Assembly: GCF_008119785.1 (NCBI RefSeq)
Contig: NZ_VSFA01000013.1
Location: forward strand, 1-64,000
DNA: 64,000 nt
Direction: 5' to 3'
From: Micromonospora sp. MP36
Lineage (GTDB): Bacteria; Actinomycetota; Actinomycetes; Mycobacteriales; Micromonosporaceae
Shown here: piece by piece, positions 15,820 to 27,128 of the stretch
How positions within the stretch are numbered: the stretch's first letter is position 1
Layout: each line of letters begins with the position of its first letter
Notes under the pieces: generated by a model
Seen by the model: only the letters and a program-made list of their open reading frames with translations
What the model was told of the DNA's origin: nothing
Database searches by the model: none
Program-made: the position numbers and the translations under genes

Positions 15820-15885
15820 TCAGATCATGGTCGAGTCACCGGCTCCTCCAGCCGGCTGCCTAAACCATCGATACGACCGCGTCAC
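15820..15885 (-). CDS. Leader peptide of the DAHP synthase gene (21 aa)
   Basis: The short frame starts with GTG at 15883-15885 and encodes MTRSYRWFRQPAGG... with a TGA at 15820-15822. Tyr5, Trp7 and Phe8 lie in a cluster, as expected for a peptide that makes the ribosome stall when aromatic aminoacyl-tRNA is scarce. A TACGCT -10 box 7 nt before the GTG suggests a leaderless start. The terminator hairpin follows 15 nt after the stop. It is an inferred attenuation peptide; no protein function is expected. Confidence 0.7.
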   Translation of the reverse strand: MTRSYRWFRQPAGGAGDSTMI

Positions 15886-16131
15886 GCCAGCCAGCGTACC
15901 CGACGCGACGGGCTGGGCTCACTCCATCGTCCGCGCGCCCGGACCCCCCGCTCAACTTCCGTGATGCGCTCACCGGCCCGCCCACGCCGGATCTGGGCGG
16001 CGAGCCGTCCGGCTGTCCCGTATCGCGGGAGGGAAACCAGCTCGAAAAAGTTCCGGCGTGTTCCGGATGATGGGAAGCGGGGGTCGGGCGGAGGTTGTTC
16101 CGGCTCGCCCCGCACGGGGTATGGGGACGGC

Positions 16132-16344
16132 ATGAGTCAGGAGCAGAGCGACCAGGAGCGGATCGAGTCCCGGGCCCACCTGCTGCCCGAGGAGGCGGCG
16201 GTGGGCAGCGAGGACCCCGAGGCCCAGGCCGACGCGATCCTCGCCGAATCGGACACCCGGGAGGACCGGAACGTCGCCCCGGACACCATGCTTGAGCGGC
16301 GCACGTCGGATCAGACCGTGGGCCCGATCGAGCCCCCGGACTGA
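16132..16344 (+). CDS. Small acidic conserved protein (70 aa)
   Basis: The 70-residue hydrophilic protein (MSQEQSDQERIESRAHLLPE...) contains EAQADAILAESDTREDRNVA, a composition seen in small actinobacterial proteins of unknown role. It is supported by a TATGGG -10 box 6 nt before the ATG (leaderless layout). Its last 34 bases overlap the convergent catalase-like gene. Confidence 0.65.
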   Translation: MSQEQSDQERIESRAHLLPEEAAVGSEDPEAQADAILAESDTREDRNVAPDTMLERRTSDQTVGPIEPPD

Positions 16345-17033
16345 GCGGACGCGCCCCGGGCCCGGCGGGACCTGCGGTAGGTGGTCGCGCGCAGCCAGGC
16401 GAGCAGTCCCTCCGCCCGCAGGCCCGCCGGCACGTTGCCGATCGGATCGAAGGCCAGCGCGGCGTCCTCGCGCGCGCCGCGCTGGCCGTCCAGGCAGACC
16501 TGCCCGAACGGCCGCCACGGCCCGACCGCCGAGGCCACCGCCAGCACCAGCCGCGGCGGGTCGGCGCCGACCGCCGCGGCGACCTCGGCGAGGCTGCGGC
16601 CCAGCTCCGGCCCGTCCGGGTCGGCCAGCGCCGCCAGCAGGAGCCGGCGCCTGCCCGCGCGGAAGGGCATGATCGAGCTGTACGTCCCGGTGAAGCGCCG
16701 CCGGGGCAGCGGCAGGTGACGCAGCACGGGCGGGGCGGCGCTGGAACTCACCAGCAGATCCACCGGCGGCTCCGCCTCCCGGTGCAGCCGCACGCCCAGC
16801 CCCAGCACGTCCGGCCAGCTGCCCGGCGTGGCGACCCCCTTCGACAGGCGGACCGTGGCCGGCCACCGTCCGGGCCGGTCGAACAGCGGGACTCCGGTCG
16901 GCGGGCCGGGCGTACCCCAGATCATCACCTCGGCGGAGAAGGTGCGGCCGGCCGGATGCAGCAGCCGGGCGTGCCGCCGGCGGGCCAGCGCGGCGGCCGC
17001 GCGTTCGACGGCGGTGGACGTGGGGTCGGGCAT
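16311..17033 (-). CDS. Catalase-related heme-domain-like protein
   Basis: The 240-residue protein resembles the small catalase-like family: LLHPAGRTFSAEV, PATVRLSKGVATPGSWPDVL, GLGVRL and the late GQVCLDG. It lacks the full length and terminal domains of true catalase, so activity is uncertain; small catalase-fold proteins can act as peroxidases or be inactive. The ATG at 17033 lies 6 nt after TACCCA, a possible leaderless promoter. It is divergent from the M16 peptidase gene with a gap of 80 bp. Confidence 0.65.
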   Translation of the reverse strand: MPDPTSTAVERAAAALARRRHARLLHPAGRTFSAEVMIWGTPGPPTGVPLFDRPGRWPATVRLSKGVATPGSWPDVLGLGVRLHREAEPPVDLLVSSSAAPPVLRHLPLPRRRFTGTYSSIMPFRAGRRRLLLAALADPDGPELGRSLAEVAAAVGADPPRLVLAVASAVGPWRPFGQVCLDGQRGAREDAALAFDPIGNVPAGLRAEGLLAWLRATTYRRSRRARGASAQSGGSIGPTV

Positions 17034-17113
17034 GTCCGGTGGGTACCCCGCCGCGCGGCGGCGATGCCCCCGCCCGTCCCCTTTCCGCCCGTGAGATCGG
17101 ATAGCGTCGTGCC

Positions 17114-18408
17114 ATGCCCGACAGCGGTTACCCCTGGCCGATCGAGACGACCCGACTGGACAACGGCCTGCGCGTGGTGGTGAGCGAGGATCGCACCGCC
17201 CCCGCGGTCGCCGTAAACCTCTGGTACGACGTGGGTTCCCGGCACGAGCCGGAGGGACAGACGGGCTTCGCCCACCTCTTCGAGCACCTGATGTTCGAGG
17301 GCTCGGTGAACGTGGCGAAGACCGAGCACATGAAGCTCATCCAGGGGTCCGGTGGCTCGCTGAACGCCACCACCAACCCCGACCGGACCAACTACTTCGA
17401 GACGGTCCCGGCCGAGCACCTGGAGTTGGCGCTCTGGCTGGAGGCCGATCGGATGGGCGGCCTGGTGCCGGCGCTGACCCAGGAGACGCTGGACAACCAG
17501 CGCGAGGTGGTCAAGAACGAGCGCCGCCAGCGGTACGAGAACGTCCCGTACGGCGACGCGTGGCTGCGCCTGCTGCCGCTGCTCTATCCGCCGGGGCACC
17601 CGTACCACCACGCCACGATCGGGTCGATGGCCGACCTGAACGCTGCCGGCCTGCCCACCTTCCAGGCGTTCCACCAGACCTACTACGCGCCGAACAACGC
17701 GGTGCTCACCGTGGTCGGCGACACCACGGCGGCCGAGGTGTTCGCGCTGGCCGACAAGTACTTCGGCAGCATCCCGCCGCGCGCCGACATCCCCGCCGCG
17801 CCGGACGGCCGGACGGTGCCGACGGCCGGGCGGCCGGCCGGGGAGACGGTCACCGCCGACGTTCCCGCGCCCCGGGTGTACGTGGCGCACCGCAGCGAGC
17901 CGTTCGGCACCCCCGGCTACGACGTCGCCACGGTGCTCGCCACCGTCCTCGGCAGCGGCCGGGGCAGCCGGCTCTACCAGCGCCTCGCGGACGGGGAGCG
18001 GATCGCCCAGCCGGACCTGATCGGGGCGTACGGGGTGGACCTGGCCCACGCTCCCGCCCCGCTGATCGCCACCGCCACCGCCCGGGACGGGGTGACCGCC
18101 GAGCGGCTGCGCGACGGGCTGGCCGAGGTGGTCGACGAGTTGGCCACGGTGTCGGTGACCGCCGCCGAGCTGGACCGGGCCAAGGCCCTGCTGAGCACCA
18201 CGTGGTGGCGGCAAATGTCCACGGTGGAGGGCCGGGCGGACACGCTGGGCCGGTACGCCACCCAGTTCGGCGACCCGGCCAAGGCCGGCGAGCGGCTGCC
18301 GGCCTGGCTCGCCGTCACCGCCGAGCAGATCGCCGAACAGGCCGCCGAGCTGCTCCGTCCCGAACACGACCGGGTGACCCTGATCTACGTGCCGGAGGAG
18401 AAGGCCGC

Positions 18409-18412
<4 letters not shown>
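17114..18412 (+). CDS. M16-family zinc peptidase, catalytic subunit
   Basis: The 432-residue protein carries the inverted zinc motif HLFEH (His54, Glu57, His58) and the distal glutamate region NQREVVKNERRQ of pitrilysin/processing peptidases, followed by the M16C domain (TYYAPNNAVLTVVGD). It is probably a cytoplasmic or secreted oligopeptidase. TAGCGT at 17101-17106 lies 7 nt before the ATG (leaderless). It overlaps the next gene by 4 bp (ATGA), consistent with a heterodimer of an active and an inactive subunit. Confidence 0.93.
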
Positions 18413-21064
<2,652 letters not shown>

Positions 21065-21070
21065 GCCGAC

Positions 21071-21104
21071 CCGGCGTGCCCGGCCGGTGCGTCGGGCACG
21101 CCGG
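21071..21104 (+). terminator. Hairpin terminator after asd
   Basis: CCGGCGTGCCC (21071-21081) pairs perfectly with GGGCACGCCGG (21094-21104). Confidence 0.8.
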
Positions 21105-21158
21105 CCGGGAATGCGGTGAGATGGAGGCCGACCCCGACCAGCCGACCCGGGAGGCCCC

Positions 21159-21599
21159 ATGGCGGATGCGCAGACCCAGCAGGCCCTGACCGATCTCCTC
21201 GCGAGCCGCCGGATCGGGGTGCTCGCCACCATCAAGCGGGACGGCCGACCCCAGCTGTCCAACGTGGTCCACGCCTTCGACCGGGGGCAGGGCGTGATCC
21301 GGATCTCGGTCACCGACGACCGGGCGAAGACCGCCAACCTGCGCCGGGACCCCCGGGCCAGCTTCCAGGTCAGCAGCGCGGACGGCTGGGCGTACGCGGT
21401 GGCGGAGGCGCGGGCCGAGCTGACCCCGGTGGCCGAGCGACCGGACGACCCGACCGTCGAGGAACTGGTCGGGCTGTACCGGGCGGTGCAGGGCGAACAC
21501 CCGGACTGGGACGACTTCCGGCGGGCCATGGTCGACGAGCGCCGGCTCGTGCTGCGGCTGCACGTCGAGCGGGTCTACGGCGCGCCCCCGCGCCCCTGA
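21159..21599 (+). CDS. PPOX-class (F420- or FMN-dependent) split-barrel oxidoreductase
   Basis: The 146-residue protein matches the Rv1155-like family: LTDLLASRRIGVLATIKRDG, RPQLSNVVHAFD, ISVTDDRAKTANLRRDPRAS. These split-barrel proteins bind F420 or FMN and reduce small substrates. The region around VTDDRAKTANLRRDPR provides phosphate-binding residues. The ATG follows GGGAGG. It is cytoplasmic and the substrate is unknown. Confidence 0.88.
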   Translation: MADAQTQQALTDLLASRRIGVLATIKRDGRPQLSNVVHAFDRGQGVIRISVTDDRAKTANLRRDPRASFQVSSADGWAYAVAEARAELTPVAERPDDPTVEELVGLYRAVQGEHPDWDDFRRAMVDERRLVLRLHVERVYGAPPRP

Positions 21600-21664
21600 A
21601 CCCGCGCGTTACCCCGACCGGGGCGGCGGGTAGACCGCGGTGCCGACACCGAGAGGGGAGCACC

Positions 21665-22081
21665 ATGACAACGGTCGGAGAGTTCATGACGACCCGGTTG
21701 GTGACGATGGACGGCGACGACACCCTGACCGCCGCGGCGCAGGAGATGCGCGACAGCGCCATCGGCGACGTGGTGGTGACCGATGGTGACCGTGTGGTCG
21801 GCATCGTCACCGACCGGGACATCACGGTCCGGGGCGTCGCCGAGAACATGGACCCCGCCACGACCAGGCTCAACCAGATCACCAGCAAGGACGTGGTGAC
21901 GGTGAGCCAGTACGACGACGCGGTGGCGGCCGCTGACCTGATGCGGACGTACGCCGTCCGGCGGCTGCCGGTGGTCGACGACGGCCGGCTGATCGGGCTG
22001 GTGTCGATGGGTGACCTCGCCGTCGAGCGGGAGCCCCAGTCGGTGCTCGCCGACATCAGCGCCGACGAGCCGAACAACTGA
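21665..22081 (+). CDS. Tandem CBS-domain protein
   Basis: The 138-residue protein consists of two CBS modules (about residues 7-64 and 73-131), including GDVVVTDGDRVVGIVTDRDI and RRLPVVDDGRLIGLVSMGDL. Stand-alone CBS pairs bind adenine nucleotides and act as energy sensors in dormancy or stress responses. The ATG follows GAGAGGGGAG. A strong hairpin ends the transcript. It may be cotranscribed with the PPOX gene 65 bp upstream. Confidence 0.92.
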   Translation: MTTVGEFMTTRLVTMDGDDTLTAAAQEMRDSAIGDVVVTDGDRVVGIVTDRDITVRGVAENMDPATTRLNQITSKDVVTVSQYDDAVAAADLMRTYAVRRLPVVDDGRLIGLVSMGDLAVEREPQSVLADISADEPNN

Positions 22082-22097
22082 CCCGTCCGCCGCGGTG

Positions 22098-22130
22098 ACG
22101 CCGGCCCCCGGTCCGCCGGGGGGCCGGCGT
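22098..22130. terminator. Bidirectional hairpin terminator
   Basis: ACGCCGGCCCCC near 22098-22109 pairs with GGGGGCCGGCGT ending at 22130, between convergent genes. Confidence 0.75.
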
Positions 22131-22203
22131 TCGCTGCCCCGCTTCGCGCGGTCAAGACTCCCTGGGCGCGGTCGTGATTCGCGGCGGCGTCGTGGGGGCG
22201 CGG

Positions 22204-23316
22204 TCAGGCCGGCTCGACGGTCACCCGCACCTCGGCCGCCGCTCGGGCCGCCCGGACGGTCTCCGCCTCCGTCTCGATCTCCCGGCCCACCCGCTTCGGC
22301 AGCGGCCCGAAGGGCGTGACGCTCAGGTCGAGCCGCCCCCGTCCGGCCTGCCGAACGCGCCAGGTGCCGGCCACCTCGCCGTCCACCAGCAGCGCGCCGG
22401 GGTTGCCGAGCATCCGCCAGAGCTGCTGCTGGTGGGCCTTGTCGGGGACCAGCAGCGCGCGGTCGCGGGCCTGCAGGTACGGGTCGCCGGTCGGCAGCAG
22501 CCGGACCAGGCGGGCCGGCTCGGCGGCCCGCAGCGCGTCGAGGCGGTCCGCCGGCAGCCAGGCCGACCGGCCGCCGACCCGGACCTCAGCGAGCGCGTCC
22601 CTCGGCCACACGCGGCGCAGTTCGGTGGCGGAGGCGCCCAGGAAGCCGGCCGCGTCGCCGACCGTGGCCGGTCCGAGCAGCCGGAGGTAGGCCAGGACCA
22701 GCGCGTCCGTGCCGGCCGCCGCGGCGGGCGCCGGCGGCCGCTCCGCCAGCGGGGCCAGCCGGGCGGCCCGGCCGGACACCACCAGGCGTACGCCGCCGGC
22801 CAGCGCGGCCTGCTGGAACAGCGCCCCGGAGACGTGCCGGGCGTGGCACCCGGCACAGTCGTAGCTCAACTCGGCGGGGATCCGGTCGGTGACCGCCCGG
22901 CTGACCTCGCCCTTGTCGGTCTCGGCGGTCACCACCGCCCGGAACGCCTCGGCGACCGCGGTGAACCCGGCCAGGCCGAGTTGCGCGCCGGCACGGATCT
23001 GCGCGGGGAGCCGCCGGGCCGCGTCGGCGTCGCTCAGCGGCCAGGTCGCGGCGGCGAGCGCCGGCAGGTCGGCTCGCCGGTGCAGGTGCGGGGCGCCCCG
23101 GCACGACCAGACCAGCTCGAGCCGGTCGTCGTCCAGCGCCACCCCGGCCGGCACGCGGGCCGCCGACGCCAGCCGCGCCGATCCGTACGGGGTGTCCTGC
23201 GCGCCCAGGTCGAGCACGTCCAGGCCGGCCGGCCCGGCACCCGGACGGTCGAGCTGCTGGGCCGCCACCCGGTAGGCGAGGACCTGCTCCCGGCCGATCT
23301 CCGGCGCCGCCGCCAT
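22204..23316 (-). CDS. AlkZ-like winged-helix DNA glycosylase family protein
   Basis: The 370-residue protein fits the HTH_42 (PF06224, AlkZ-type) family: an N-terminal region REQVLAYRVAAQQLDRP, central winged helices (LAYLRLLGPATVGDAAGFLG) and the C-terminal GALLVDGEVAGTWRVRQ. Members unhook bulky or crosslinked bases, often in antibiotic producers. I cannot place the catalytic QxQ/QxD motif with confidence, so activity is inferred. The ATG follows GAGGAGGG. Confidence 0.8.
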   Translation of the reverse strand: MAAAPEIGREQVLAYRVAAQQLDRPGAGPAGLDVLDLGAQDTPYGSARLASAARVPAGVALDDDRLELVWSCRGAPHLHRRADLPALAAATWPLSDADAARRLPAQIRAGAQLGLAGFTAVAEAFRAVVTAETDKGEVSRAVTDRIPAELSYDCAGCHARHVSGALFQQAALAGGVRLVVSGRAARLAPLAERPPAPAAAAGTDALVLAYLRLLGPATVGDAAGFLGASATELRRVWPRDALAEVRVGGRSAWLPADRLDALRAAEPARLVRLLPTGDPYLQARDRALLVPDKAHQQQLWRMLGNPGALLVDGEVAGTWRVRQAGRGRLDLSVTPFGPLPKRVGREIETEAETVRAARAAAEVRVTVEPA

Positions 23317-23467
23317 GTTCCCTCCTCGTCCGCCGCCCGCAGGCTACCGCCCGGGTCCGACGTCGCCGAGGCGGCGACTCACCCGAACCGGGCGAGATTG
23401 ACCTCGTACCCGATGGGCACCCCTTCTCGGACGTCGAACGCCGCGGATCGCGGGAGGAGTGGACCCG

Positions 23468-23839
23468 ATGGTGGACGCGACCACGAGGTTCTTCGAGGAC
23501 CTGGACCGGCGGGGGTACGAGCCCCTGTTGGCGAAGACCAGCGGCACCCTGCGCTTCGACCTGCACGAGGGGGCGCACACGACACACTGGCTGCTGCACA
23601 TCGACCGGGGCAAGCTCCGGGTCCGGCAGGAGGACCAGGAGGCGGACACGGTCGTCGGGACCGGGCCGAGACTCTTCGGCGAGCTGGTCAGCGGCCAGGA
23701 GAACGCCATCGCGGCGCTGCTGCGCGGCGACATGACCGTCCTGGGCGACCTGCGGCTGGTGTTGCAGATCGAACGGATCTTCCCCGGTCCGCCGGATGCC
23801 CGCGGGCCGCACCACGCGTTCCAGAGGAGGGCTGCCTGA
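23468..23839 (+). CDS. SCP2-like sterol-carrier-domain protein
   Basis: The 123-residue protein resembles a single SCP2 domain: GTLRFDLHEGAHTTHWLLHI, DTVVGTGPRLFGELVSG and ENAIAALLRGDMTVLGDLRL. SCP2 domains bind lipids. The ATG at 23468 follows GGGAGGAG at a good distance; an in-frame GTG at 23459 is too close to that site. The stop overlaps the ATG of the glycosidase gene (TGATG), so the two are translationally coupled, an unexplained pairing. Confidence 0.85.
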   Translation: MVDATTRFFEDLDRRGYEPLLAKTSGTLRFDLHEGAHTTHWLLHIDRGKLRVRQEDQEADTVVGTGPRLFGELVSGQENAIAALLRGDMTVLGDLRLVLQIERIFPGPPDARGPHHAFQRRAA

Positions 23840-25902
23840 TGGCGGGCACCGACACCGTCCGGATCCTGGACGGCAACACGTTCGTGGTGTCCGAGGACAC
23901 CGGCGACATCGAGGCGACGCCGAGCGAGCCGACCGGGCTCTTCGCCATCGACACGAGGTTCCTCTCCAAGTGGGTGCTGACCGTCAACGGTGAGCGGCTC
24001 AACGCGCTGTCGTACGACGATCTCCAGTACTACGAGGCACGGTTCTTCCTGGTGCCCGGCATGGCCACCCACTACATCGACGCGAAGTTGTCGATCATCC
24101 GGGAGCGGGCGGTGGGCGGCAGCTTCCGGGAGACGTTGACCATCCTCAACCACGACGAGAAACCGGTCGACCTGGAGATCCGGATGGACGCCGCCTCCGA
24201 CTTCGCCGACCTGTTCCAGGTCAAGGACGAGATCCTGAACAAGAAGGGCGAGATCTACGCCGAGGCCGAGTCGGACCGGTTGCGGCTGGGCTACCGGCGG
24301 GGCAACTTCAAGCGGGAGACGGTGATCCAGGCCTCCCAGCGGGCCCGGTACGACCGGAACGGTTTCGCCTTCAGCGTCCACCTCGAACCGAACGAGCAGT
24401 GGGAAACGGGCATCGACGTGCAGACCTTCGCGGTCGGCCCGGGCGGTCGGGACCTGCGGATGGGGCTGCGGACGCACGGCGTCGAGCGGCTGGCCCTCGA
24501 GCAGGACCTGCAGCAGTGGATCGACAAGGCGCCGAAGGTGAACAGCGAGCATCGCGAGGTCTGCTCGACGTACCGGCGCAGCCTGATCGACCTGGCGGCG
24601 CTGCGCTTCTCGCCGTTGTCGCTCGGCGGGCAGACGCTGCCGGCCGCCGGCCTGCCGTGGTTCATGACCATGTTCGGCCGGGACAGCATCCTGACCTGCC
24701 TCCAGGTGCTGCCGTTCGCGCCGGACCTGTCCAAGACCACGCTGCGGATCCTCGGGGCGTTGCAGGGCACCCGGTTCGACGACTTCCGGGACGAGGACCC
24801 GGGCCGGATCCTGCACGAGATGCGCTACGGCGAGACGGCCGCCTTCGAGGAGCAGCCGCACTCGCCCTACTACGGCTCGGTGGACGCGACCCCGCTGTTC
24901 GTGGTGCTGCTCGACGAGTACGAGAAGTGGACCGGCGACGTGGCGCTGGTCAAGGAGTTGGAAGCGGAGTGCCGGGCGGCGCTGAAGTGGGTGGACAGCT
25001 ACGCCGACCTGGTGGGCAACGGCTACATCTGGTACGAGCGGCGCAACACCGACACCGGCCTGGAGAACCAGTGCTGGAAGGACTCGTGGGACTCGATCTC
25101 GTACCGCGACGGCACGCTGCCGCCGTTCCCCCGGGCCACCTGCGAGGTGCAGGGGTACGCGTACGACGCGAAGATGCGGGCCGCCCGGCTGGCCCGGGAG
25201 TTCTGGGACGACCCGGCGTTCGGTGACCAGTTGGAGCGGGAGGCGGCGGAGCTCAGGGAGCGGTTCAACCGGGACTGGTGGGTGACGGACGGCGAGTACT
25301 ACGCCCTCGGGATGGACCCGGACGGCCGGCAGTGCGCCGTGCTCAGCTCCAACATCGGCCACCTGCTGTGGAGCGGCATCGTCGAGCCGGACCGGGCACG
25401 GAAGCTCGCCGACCACCTGCTCGGGCCGCGGCTCTTCTCCGGCTGGGGGGTGCGCACCCTGGCCGAGGGCGAGGTCCGCTACAACCCGATCGGTTACCAC
25501 AACGGCACGATCTGGCCGTTCGACAACTCCTTCATCGCCTGGGGTCTGCGCCGGTACGGCTTCGCCGACGAGGCCGCCGTCATCGCCAACGGCATTCTCG
25601 ACGCGGCGCGGTACTTCGACGGCCGGCTGCCGGAGGCGTTCGGCGGCTATCCGCGGGACCTGACCAAGTTCCCCGTGGAGTATCCGACGGCGTGCAGCCC
25701 GCAGGCCTGGTCGACCGGGACCCCGCTCCTGCTGATCCGGACGATGCTGGGGTTGGAGCCGCACGAGGGGCACCTGGCGGTCGACCCCCGGCTGCCGGTC
25801 GGCATGGGACGGATCGAGGTGCTGGACATTCCGGGCCGGTGGGGGCGGGTGGACGCCTTCGCCCGGGGCCGGGTGGACCTGCACAAACTGGCCGCTCAGT
25901 GA
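23839..25902 (+). CDS. Glycogen-debranching-type glycosidase (amylo-alpha-1,6-glucosidase family)
   Basis: The 687-residue protein has an N-terminal GDE-type beta domain (RILDGNTFVVSEDTGDIEAT, GLFAIDTRFLSKWVLTVNGE) and a C-terminal (alpha/alpha)6 barrel (about residues 255-660) with WFMTMFGRDSILTCLQVLPF, QCWKDSWDSI and YPTACSPQAWSTGTPLLL. It probably hydrolyses alpha-1,6 or related linkages in a storage or imported glucan. No signal peptide is visible. It is coupled to the SCP2-like gene. Confidence 0.9.
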   Translation: MAGTDTVRILDGNTFVVSEDTGDIEATPSEPTGLFAIDTRFLSKWVLTVNGERLNALSYDDLQYYEARFFLVPGMATHYIDAKLSIIRERAVGGSFRETLTILNHDEKPVDLEIRMDAASDFADLFQVKDEILNKKGEIYAEAESDRLRLGYRRGNFKRETVIQASQRARYDRNGFAFSVHLEPNEQWETGIDVQTFAVGPGGRDLRMGLRTHGVERLALEQDLQQWIDKAPKVNSEHREVCSTYRRSLIDLAALRFSPLSLGGQTLPAAGLPWFMTMFGRDSILTCLQVLPFAPDLSKTTLRILGALQGTRFDDFRDEDPGRILHEMRYGETAAFEEQPHSPYYGSVDATPLFVVLLDEYEKWTGDVALVKELEAECRAALKWVDSYADLVGNGYIWYERRNTDTGLENQCWKDSWDSISYRDGTLPPFPRATCEVQGYAYDAKMRAARLAREFWDDPAFGDQLEREAAELRERFNRDWWVTDGEYYALGMDPDGRQCAVLSSNIGHLLWSGIVEPDRARKLADHLLGPRLFSGWGVRTLAEGEVRYNPIGYHNGTIWPFDNSFIAWGLRRYGFADEAAVIANGILDAARYFDGRLPEAFGGYPRDLTKFPVEYPTACSPQAWSTGTPLLLIRTMLGLEPHEGHLAVDPRLPVGMGRIEVLDIPGRWGRVDAFARGRVDLHKLAAQ

Positions 25903-25953
25903 GGTGATCGTCCGGGGCGCCGTCGACGCGGGGTCGGCGGCGCCGCCGCGTGC

Positions 25954-26346
25954 TCAGTGGCCGGGCACCAGCGGGTCGGCGTGCGCCTCGGTGCGGGGCA
26001 GCAGGCAGAACTCGTTCCCCTCCGGGTCGGCCAGCACGGTCCACCGGGGCACCTCGCGGACCACCGTCGCCCCCGCGTCCAGCACCGCGGCCCGCTCCTC
26101 CGCGTCACCGACCAGGTCGAGGTGGATCCGGCCGCGGGCCGGCAGGTCGTCGGCGGGGCTGATCCAGATGTCCGGCCGGCGCCCGGACGGGTCGCGCAGC
26201 AGCACCGCCTCGGTCGGCGCGAGCGACCGCTCGGCGAGCCGCACCCGGTCCTCCTCGACCACGGGCAGCCCGGTGACCGCGCTCCAGAACGGGGCGAGCA
26301 GGTAGGGGTCGCGGCAGTGGATGACGATCGCGGCTAGGTCGGGCAT
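25954..26346 (-). CDS. VOC-fold (glyoxalase/bleomycin resistance-like) protein
   Basis: The 130-residue protein fits the VOC superfamily: LAAIVIHCRDPYLLAPFWSA, WISPADDLPARGRIHLDLVG and VLADPEGNEFCLLP. The pattern is that of the Glyoxalase_6 subgroup; substrate and metal use are unknown. TAGCGT lies 6 nt before the ATG at 26344-26346 (leaderless). Confidence 0.88.
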   Translation of the reverse strand: MPDLAAIVIHCRDPYLLAPFWSAVTGLPVVEEDRVRLAERSLAPTEAVLLRDPSGRRPDIWISPADDLPARGRIHLDLVGDAEERAAVLDAGATVVREVPRWTVLADPEGNEFCLLPRTEAHADPLVPGH

Positions 26347-26355
26347 GCCCTGACG

Positions 26356-27012
26356 CTAGTCGGGTCGGGCGGGCGGCAGGACGGTGTCCAGGAACGCGGC
26401 GGTCACCGCGTGGATGTCGGGACGGGCCAGGTCGAGGGCGTGCCCGCCGTGGGTGACCCAGGTGTGCACCGGGTGACCGGCGGCGAGCAGTTGCCCGGTC
26501 AGCGCCACCGACTGCGCGGCCGGCACCGACGCGTCCTCGCGCCCCTGCACCAGCAGCACCGGTACGCCGGACCCGAGATGGGACGCGACCGTGGCGTCGA
26601 CGGTGGCCGGGTCGCCCGCGGCGGGCGGATGCCCGAGCAGGTCCGCCCACGGGTCGTCGTGCCGGCGCAACCGCCGCCACTGCGGGTCCAGCGGGTCGAC
26701 CGGCGCCCAGTACGCGAGCCCGGCCGTGACGTCGCCGGGCCGGTCCACCCCGCGCAGGGCGAGGTGCAGGGCCAGCGTCCCGCCGGCCGAGTCGCCCCCG
26801 ACCAGCAACGGCAGCCCGTCCGCCGCGGCCCGGGCGGCCCGGGCGGCGGCGCGTACGTCGTCGAGCTGGGCCGGCCAGTGCGCCTCGGACACGAACCGGT
26901 AGGTCGCCGCGACCACCCGGAGCCCGAGCGGCGCCAGCGCGGCGCCGTCCTCGTGGTAGCGGGCGCGCCAGCCGCCACCGTGGATCCAGAGCAGCACCCC
27001 GCGTTCGGTCAT
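26356..27012 (-). CDS. Alpha/beta hydrolase, hormone-sensitive-lipase type
   Basis: The 218-residue esterase-like protein has the oxyanion motif LLWIHGGGW, nucleophile elbow GGDSAGGTLAL, acid region LLVQGREDASVP and catalytic His in VTHGGHALD. It probably hydrolyses a small ester. An in-frame extension to 27114 is rejected because it overlaps the divergent acyltransferase promoter; the ATG at 27010-27012 directly precedes the fold. The gap to the VOC gene is 9 bp, so they may form an operon. Confidence 0.88.
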   Translation of the reverse strand: MTERGVLLWIHGGGWRARYHEDGAALAPLGLRVVAATYRFVSEAHWPAQLDDVRAAARAARAAADGLPLLVGGDSAGGTLALHLALRGVDRPGDVTAGLAYWAPVDPLDPQWRRLRRHDDPWADLLGHPPAAGDPATVDATVASHLGSGVPVLLVQGREDASVPAAQSVALTGQLLAAGHPVHTWVTHGGHALDLARPDIHAVTAAFLDTVLPPARPD

Positions 27013-27128
27013 CCCGCCATGGTGGCCCCTCCCGAGGCCGACCCGCGACCCGGCTCTGCTCAGGGCAGAGCCGGGGCGGCACGACGCGTCCCTACGGTTG
27101 CGTAACCTACTCACGGTAAAGTTGGCGA

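Noticed and set aside
16925..18367. 480-codon open frame antisense to the M16 peptidase gene
   Set aside because: No family pattern; the plus-strand gene carries the HLFEH zinc motif.
23344..25884. 846-codon open frame antisense to the glycosidase gene
   Set aside because: Composition is His/Arg/Gly/Val-rich shadow sequence with no domain pattern, and the sense gene is well supported.
22174..25902. Open frame of 1242 codons running through the AlkZ-like region and the glycosidase gene
   Set aside because: Only 23839-25902 of this frame has real protein features; the upstream part is antisense to the AlkZ-like gene and is an artefact of GC-rich DNA with few stop codons.
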